9,136 bases of DNA from Nitrospira sp. UBA2083 (GTDB taxonomy: Bacteria; Nitrospirota; Nitrospiria; Nitrospirales; Nitrospiraceae). The stretch is from NCBI GenBank assembly GCA_002331625.1, contig DCZN01000070.1:1-9136 (forward strand), given 5' to 3'. Shown in pieces: positions 5,277 through 9,136 of the stretch; positions within the stretch are counted from its first letter, which is position 1; every line of letters starts with the position of its first letter. Both the position numbers and the translations under genes were made by a program. A model generated the notes under the pieces. That model did not search any database. It was given only the letters and a program-made list of their open reading frames with translations, and was not told the origin of the DNA.

Positions 5277-8195
5277 TCAGGAGGGACAGCCGGTGGAGGG
5301 GGTTGCAAATGCTCGAACTAAGAATCCTGGTGGGGTCAGTCGGCGCAGAGAGAGAATCGTTGGCTCGTCCTTCGGTGTGATCCTGGCGCGTGGTGCATTC
5401 GATCCTTGGCTCTGCACCATTAAACCTGCTGCATGCTCCGTGTCCTTCCCAGTCCAGTGTTCCATCGAAATTGGGCTACTGAGCCACCCGCCTGGTTCGA
5501 CAGGGAGGGTGTTGCGTCCGGAAATAATGAACGTACTCCGACCACTGCCGCCAGCTAAAGCGACACATCGGTTTTGCAAGAGCGGCTGAGGCGAACTCGT
5601 CTTCGACGCCAATTGGCCGAGCGTACCACTCAAATTTGATGTTGGTGATTGAATCGTCACAGTTCCGCTGGGGCCACGTTCAGAGGATGCGCTTATGGTG
5701 CTGGCAGAGTCGGCTAAGAATAAGGGAGTGACGAACGTAATGTTTCCCCCAGCGCCACCGATGGCCTTTGCAGTGATATCACTACCCTGCACGATTACGA
5801 TCTTGGGATCGATGAAGATATTCCCACCGCTTCCCTCTGCACCACTAACGGAAGTACTGATCTTGCTATCATTGACAAGGCGAACACGATCGATAGCTCG
5901 AATATCGATATTACCGCCGTTAGCCTTCGTTGATTGGGTTGTTGTAGTAATGGAAGATCCATCAAACAGCTCCAACTGGTGGCCAGCATTGAGGAATATT
6001 TGTCCTGCATCTGACAGTCCTGTGCTGCTGGCTGTAATTGAGGCATCGTCGGTAAGCCTCAGCTGATCCAATGTGGTTACGGCGATCGAGCCTCCAGTGG
6101 CACTTGAGGCAAGCCCTTTCGTCGAAGCAGAAATGGTTCCGCCATTCTGCAGTGAAACGGTGGTGGCGGTTAGCACAACATTCCCAGCCGGGCCGACTCC
6201 CTCAGCATTGGTGAAAATGCCACTCCCTTGGCCATCAATTGTTACTGAGTTGCGGGAATTTATACTGACTATTCCAGCAGAGCCTGATGGGATTTCACCT
6301 GTATCGCTAATGAGACTTTCGCTTGAAAGTTTCCCACCGTTCATAAGTTCGAGAGTATCGGTGAGAAGGCGCAGTGCGCCTCCCTTCCCCGAACTGACAG
6401 TGCTGGTGGTGAGCTCACTCTGTCGATCAGCGGAAGTATCTCTACCGGAAATTAGTATGTGAGAGGCACTGATATTCAAGTCCGCTGCGTTGGCCGGGCC
6501 GTTTGCTCCTGTTCTTATAAAGGATCCTCCAGTAAGTTCCAGCCGTCCTGTGAGCGCGATTAGGATGTTTTCCGGGGACTCTGTCGTAAGGTTAATTCCG
6601 GCGATGCTAGACGATTGATTCAGGGCCAGATTATTGGTTCTGATCTCAATGCGCCCAAGTTTCCCTGTTGTTCCTAGGCTGGCATTGGATATCTGTGATC
6701 CCGCAACTAATAAGATGTCTCCGTTCAGTGCGTCGATTTTGACATCACCGGCGTTGCCACTTTGTACGTTCACCAACACATTGTTGCGCTTAGTAACGAA
6801 TTGCTGAGCAGTGACGAAAGAATTGGCGATACTCATATTTCCCTGAGTGCTAGTGAGTGCGATGTTTCCTGCCTTTCCCGATGGGGTTTCTGCCCCTGAC
6901 CTGACAATGGCTGTCTCCATGCTAATGTTTCCTGAGGCGTTTAAGGTTATGTTTCCCGCGGTTCCCTCACCTGTGGTTTGCGTTTGGATCTGTCCATTGT
7001 TTATGAGTCGAATGGTAGTGGCATGGAGTAAGATATCGCCGTTACCTGGTGCCGTAGCCCCTGATGCAATGTTCGATCTGATCCCAGCGAAGGGAAAGCT
7101 TTCTGAATTCGTTACCTTAGGCCCCCCCGAGATTTCGATTCGATCAGCAGTAATGCGGATACTCCCTGATCCATGGTCGACACCCGATTCCACATTAGTT
7201 TCGATCACTGAACCATTGTCAATTACGACATCTTGTGTGACTTCAATACCAATGCCTAACCGAGACGGGTCAAGGCGTGGACCAGCTTCTGACATGGTGG
7301 CCTTGCTACTATTCACGGAGATTGTTGAGTTATCCACAATCAGGCTGCCCCCTCGGATGCGGACTGCTCCTCCGACCGTACCGCTAGTGTCGATGCTCGA
7401 TTGTTGCGAGACCTGAACAGTACCGAGCGTCCCGAAAGTCTGACCGTTGATGTTGCTAGTCTGGCTTAAGTTTGTTGCGAGAATTTCCCCTGGTGAACCG
7501 ACACCGGCTATATTAATCTGACCCCCTGGTGTCGAAAGGTGGGCAGACTCAACAGTGATGTTGCCGCCGACAAGGGAAATCGATTGACCTGGCTGAACGG
7601 TCAATCTACCTCCTTGGACGGCGATTGTTGTTGGATTGGAGCCGAGGAACCCAAATGCCGAGACAGCGGCGCTGGTCAACAGGCTTGCCGCTGTTGGATC
7701 TGCACGGAAGATTCCGGCATTTGAACCATCAGCATTCGCAAGTCGCAGGTAATCCACTGTAGTAAACGCAACCGAACCGCCTACGTTTAAAGTGGCGTTC
7801 GGCCCGAAGACGATCCCAGCTGGATTCATCAGAAACAGGTTGGCGTTTCCAAACCCAGTAGTTTGAATGGTGCCAAAGATATTTGAGGCGTTTCCGCCAG
7901 TGACACGACCGAGGATATTAGAGGTGGCCGCGCCTGAGTCATTCAGAAAGTTCGCGATGTTATTATGGGGGATACTGAACTCGCCGAAGCTGTGGAAGAG
8001 GTTGGGCCCGTTGCCAGGTCTCGTCCCTCCCATAATCTGGAGGGTGTTGCCATCTACCGTCACCGTGGTCCCAAGACTGCCAGCTCCTACTGTGGGAGTA
8101 ATGGCTATTGGTAAGTGAGCAAGAACAGATGCGATCCCAAACCATGGCCACACGAATATCATGACAAGTAGTGCCTTATATGGCATAGAACTCAT
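5277..8195 (-). CDS. TPS-type (filamentous haemagglutinin-like) exoprotein, 972 aa
   Basis: Paralogue of the exoprotein at 101-3178, with the same predicted export and beta-helical surface structure. I start it at the ATG at 8193-8195: AGGA lies six bases upstream, and the protein then begins with a compact signal peptide (K7, hydrophobic core 8-25, likely cleavage after VLA at 24-26). The frame stays open 50 codons further up to 8345, but that extension is hydrophilic, contains CC and would bury the signal. The TPS domain spans about 27-155: NLFHSF at 65-70, NIANFLND at 79-86, NPAGIVFG at 124-131. A Gly/Asn/Ser/Thr-rich beta-helix repeat region follows to about 850. The C-terminal block runs from NRCVALAGG to TGCPS, with the only two cysteines of the protein at 877 and 970. 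It is 53 residues shorter than its neighbour and lacks that protein's proline-rich loops. Adhesin-like function is inferred from the family. Confidence 0.9.
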   Translation of the reverse strand: MSSMPYKALLVMIFVWPWFGIASVLAHLPIAITPTVGAGSLGTTVTVDGNTLQIMGGTRPGNGPNLFHSFGEFSIPHNNIANFLNDSGAATSNILGRVTGGNASNIFGTIQTTGFGNANLFLMNPAGIVFGPNATLNVGGSVAFTTVDYLRLANADGSNAGIFRADPTAASLLTSAAVSAFGFLGSNPTTIAVQGGRLTVQPGQSISLVGGNITVESAHLSTPGGQINIAGVGSPGEILATNLSQTSNINGQTFGTLGTVQVSQQSSIDTSGTVGGAVRIRGGSLIVDNSTISVNSSKATMSEAGPRLDPSRLGIGIEVTQDVVIDNGSVIETNVESGVDHGSGSIRITADRIEISGGPKVTNSESFPFAGIRSNIASGATAPGNGDILLHATTIRLINNGQIQTQTTGEGTAGNITLNASGNISMETAIVRSGAETPSGKAGNIALTSTQGNMSIANSFVTAQQFVTKRNNVLVNVQSGNAGDVKIDALNGDILLVAGSQISNASLGTTGKLGRIEIRTNNLALNQSSSIAGINLTTESPENILIALTGRLELTGGSFIRTGANGPANAADLNISASHILISGRDTSADRQSELTTSTVSSGKGGALRLLTDTLELMNGGKLSSESLISDTGEIPSGSAGIVSINSRNSVTIDGQGSGIFTNAEGVGPAGNVVLTATTVSLQNGGTISASTKGLASSATGGSIAVTTLDQLRLTDDASITASSTGLSDAGQIFLNAGHQLELFDGSSITTTTQSTKANGGNIDIRAIDRVRLVNDSKISTSVSGAEGSGGNIFIDPKIVIVQGSDITAKAIGGAGGNITFVTPLFLADSASTISASSERGPSGTVTIQSPTSNLSGTLGQLASKTSSPQPLLQNRCVALAGGSGRSTFIISGRNTLPVEPGGWLSSPISMEHWTGKDTEHAAGLMVQSQGSNAPRARITPKDEPTILSLRRLTPPGFLVRAFATPSTGCPS

Positions 8196-8201
8196 CTGGA
8201 A

Positions 8202-8205
8202 TCCT
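8202..8205 (-). promoter_or_regulatory. Ribosome binding site deciding the 972-aa exoprotein start
   Basis: On the minus strand AGGA is followed by TTCCAG and the ATG at 8193-8195, a six-base spacing. It partly overlaps the 12-base perfect palindrome CTAAAATTTTAG at 8204-8215. No comparable site precedes the earlier in-frame ATGs in the open extension, and the encoded signal peptide begins exactly here. Confidence 0.6.
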
Positions 8206-8501
8206 AAAATTTTAGTGAAGTGATGGAAACTATTCTTACAGCATGAGACGTTGATATCTCGTGCAAGAGTCGTAGTGTTCGCGGATCTTTGCAGGACCAA
8301 GGTTTGACGTAATTTCCATTCGATCATTCTCCACTCATCGCACAATGGATATGTGACCTCGTACTATGCGTTCATTCTGCCCAGGTTAAGCTTCCACGAG
8401 ACCTCATTAGTGAATGATCGACCGCGTTTCCTTGCGGGACCAATCGTCCCTACGTTCTACTCGCACCAGCAAAAGGCGAGCCACTGGGACGGTAATACAC
8501 G

Positions 8502-8530
8502 GATATATCATATATGCTGGAAATACGTAA
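8502..8530 (-). promoter_or_regulatory. Promoter-like block TTACGT-N17-TATATC
   Basis: On the minus strand TTACGT (8525-8530) is followed after 17 bases by TATATC (8502-8507). It aligns with the block at 4995-5023 over 30 bases, about 20 of them identical, including TTACGTATTT. If used, it would give the exoprotein gene starting at 8195 a leader of about 300 bases. Box quality is only moderate; positional conservation is the main support. Confidence 0.3.
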
Positions 8531-8592
8531 CTTGGATTCTTTGAAATCAGGGCTGGATCGCTCTGGGAAGCGATGTGAAGCGGGTAGTGAAA

Positions 8593-8630
8593 TGAATCGA
8601 AAATGATTCAGGTGAATCTAAATGGATTCA
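8593..8630. repeat. Paired palindrome TGAATC-N6-GATTCA, copy 2
   Basis: Second copy of the element at 5097-5135. TGAATC at 8593-8598 pairs with GATTCA at 8605-8610, and TGAATC at 8613-8618 with GATTCA at 8625-8630. The centres are GAAAAT and TAAATG and the unit offset is 20 bp. All four arm pairs across both copies are intact, whereas linker and centre bases differ, which suggests the symmetry is maintained. It lies 54 bases past the stop codon of the partial exoprotein gene and about 400 bases upstream of the next exoprotein start. Confidence 0.7.
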
Positions 8631-8684
8631 GTAAAGCTCGTTCGCATCACCCTCGTAAGTGCCCAGGTCTGAGTTGGGAGTAGT

Positions 8685-9136
8685 TCAGGATGGGCAGCCG
8701 GTCGACGAAGTTGCAAATGTTCGAACCAGAAATCCGGGCGGGGTCAGTCGGCGCAGCGAAACGATCGTTCCCTCATTCTTTTGCGCGACTACGGTCGGCA
8801 GCTTATGTGGTCCTTTCTTCTGCACCATCAAACTGGACGCATGTTCCATTTCTTCTCTCATCCAATGGTCCATGACAACCGGGGTATTGAGCCATCCACC
8901 TGGTTCAGCCGGGAGTGCATCCCGTCCGGTAACAATCAATGTGCTGTGCTCGCCGCCGGGTTGAGCGACGCAACGATTTTGTAAGAGGACTTGTGGTGGG
9001 CTTATCTTCGAGACGAGCTGGCCCACCGTTTCACTCAAATTCGATGTCGGTGATTGAACGGTCACTGTGCCGCTTGGGCCTCGTTCCGAGGACGCGCTGA
9101 CTGTGCTGGAAGAATCAGCTAAGAACAGGGGTGTGA
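8685..9136 (-). CDS. TPS-type exoprotein, C-terminal 149 residues (5' end outside window)
   Basis: The frame runs without a stop to the window edge, so this is a gene cut by the window, not a short gene; a GTG at 9063-9065 is internal. The visible part begins at TPLFLADSSSTVSASSERG, matching the end of the beta-helix of the 972-aa paralogue (TPLFLADSASTISASSERG). It continues through VQSPTSNLSE, the QNRCVA block with PAEPGGWL, a charged segment, and the terminal LRRLTPPGFLVRTFATSSTGCPS. It has the same two cysteines, 92 residues apart, as the other exoproteins. It is closer to the 972-aa protein in the last beta-helix turn, but shares VLLQNRCVA and PAEPGGWL with the 1025-aa protein. The TPS domain and signal peptide should lie beyond the window. 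Confidence 0.88.
   Translation of the reverse strand, partial: TPLFLADSSSTVSASSERGPSGTVTVQSPTSNLSETVGQLVSKISPPQVLLQNRCVAQPGGEHSTLIVTGRDALPAEPGGWLNTPVVMDHWMREEMEHASSLMVQKKGPHKLPTVVAQKNEGTIVSLRRLTPPGFLVRTFATSSTGCPS

Larger units (their letters stand above)
8196..8684. other. Intergenic region between the two upstream exoprotein genes
   Basis: About 490 bases with no gene I can support. In minus-strand order it contains the paired palindrome (8593-8630), a promoter-like block (8502-8530) next to an AT-rich patch (ATATATCATATAT), a long leader and the ribosome binding site at 8202-8205. A frame open across 8196-8345 is only the unused 5' extension of the exoprotein gene. A 63-codon plus-strand frame at 8353-8544 has no motif and opposes every other gene. 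Confidence 0.55.

Noticed and set aside
6847..7416. Long plus-strand frames inside the exoprotein genes (also 1209-1763, 5695-6066, 6073-6462)
   Set aside because: They are antisense to well-supported repetitive exoprotein genes, and their composition mirrors the Gly/Ser/Thr/Asn codons of the opposite strand. None shows a recognisable domain.
8196..8345. Longer version of the 972-aa exoprotein starting at 8345 (1022 aa)
   Set aside because: The extra 50 residues are hydrophilic and contain adjacent cysteines. They would hide the signal peptide, and the ATG at 8193-8195 has its own AGGA at six-base spacing.
8353..8544. 63-codon plus-strand frame in the intergenic region
   Set aside because: It opposes all other genes, has no recognisable motif, and crosses the AT-rich promoter-like block.
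1..9136. CRISPR array, tRNA, rRNA, insertion sequence or integrase
   Set aside because: I saw no regularly spaced direct repeats of CRISPR type, no tRNA-like cloverleaf, no rRNA-like sequence and no transposase or recombinase reading frame on either strand.

Overview
The window (about 50% GC by eye) looks like an accessory cell-surface locus of a Gram-negative (diderm) bacterium. The evidence is three large exoproteins of the two-partner secretion (TPS, filamentous-haemagglutinin-like) type, plus a small protein with a Gram-negative lipoprotein signal. The TPS proteins resemble the 'filamentous hemagglutinin N-terminal domain' exoproteins of cyanobacteria, Nitrospirota and some Proteobacteria. 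I cannot fix the phylum; a Nitrospira-like source is only a guess. Every supportable gene is on the minus strand.

Layout, in the direction of transcription (high to low coordinates): (1) the C-terminal 149 residues of a TPS exoprotein cut by the window edge (8685 to >9136); (2) a gene-free stretch (8196-8684) with a paired-palindrome element and a promoter-like block; (3) a complete TPS exoprotein of 972 residues (5277-8195); (4) a second gene-free stretch (4918-5276) with homologous copies of the same element and promoter-like block; (5) a possible 72-residue ORF with a strong ribosome binding site (4699-4917), then a stretch of small hairpins (4340-4698); (6) a two-gene unit encoding a 159-residue lipoprotein and a 136-residue secreted cysteine-rich protein (3416-4333), followed by a strong hairpin (3303-3330) that suits a terminator; (7) a second complete TPS exoprotein of 1025 residues (101-3178); (8) about 100 bases of downstream sequence.

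The three exoproteins are paralogues. Their N-terminal secretion domains (visible in two) and C-terminal approximately 120 residues (visible in all three) are strongly conserved, while the beta-helical middle is diverged. Each C-terminus carries the only two cysteines expected in the mature protein, at nearly fixed spacing, which suggests a disulfide-closed end that could act as a surface anchor. No TpsB/FhaC-type outer-membrane transporter is in the window, so export would depend on a partner encoded elsewhere. The lipoprotein and cysteine-rich protein share a near-identical ribosome binding site layout and are probably co-transcribed. Whether they work with the exoproteins is unknown.

The most unusual non-coding signal is TGAATC-N6-GATTCA repeated twice, 20-21 bp apart, in both intergenic regions that follow an exoprotein stop codon at 5277 or 8685.
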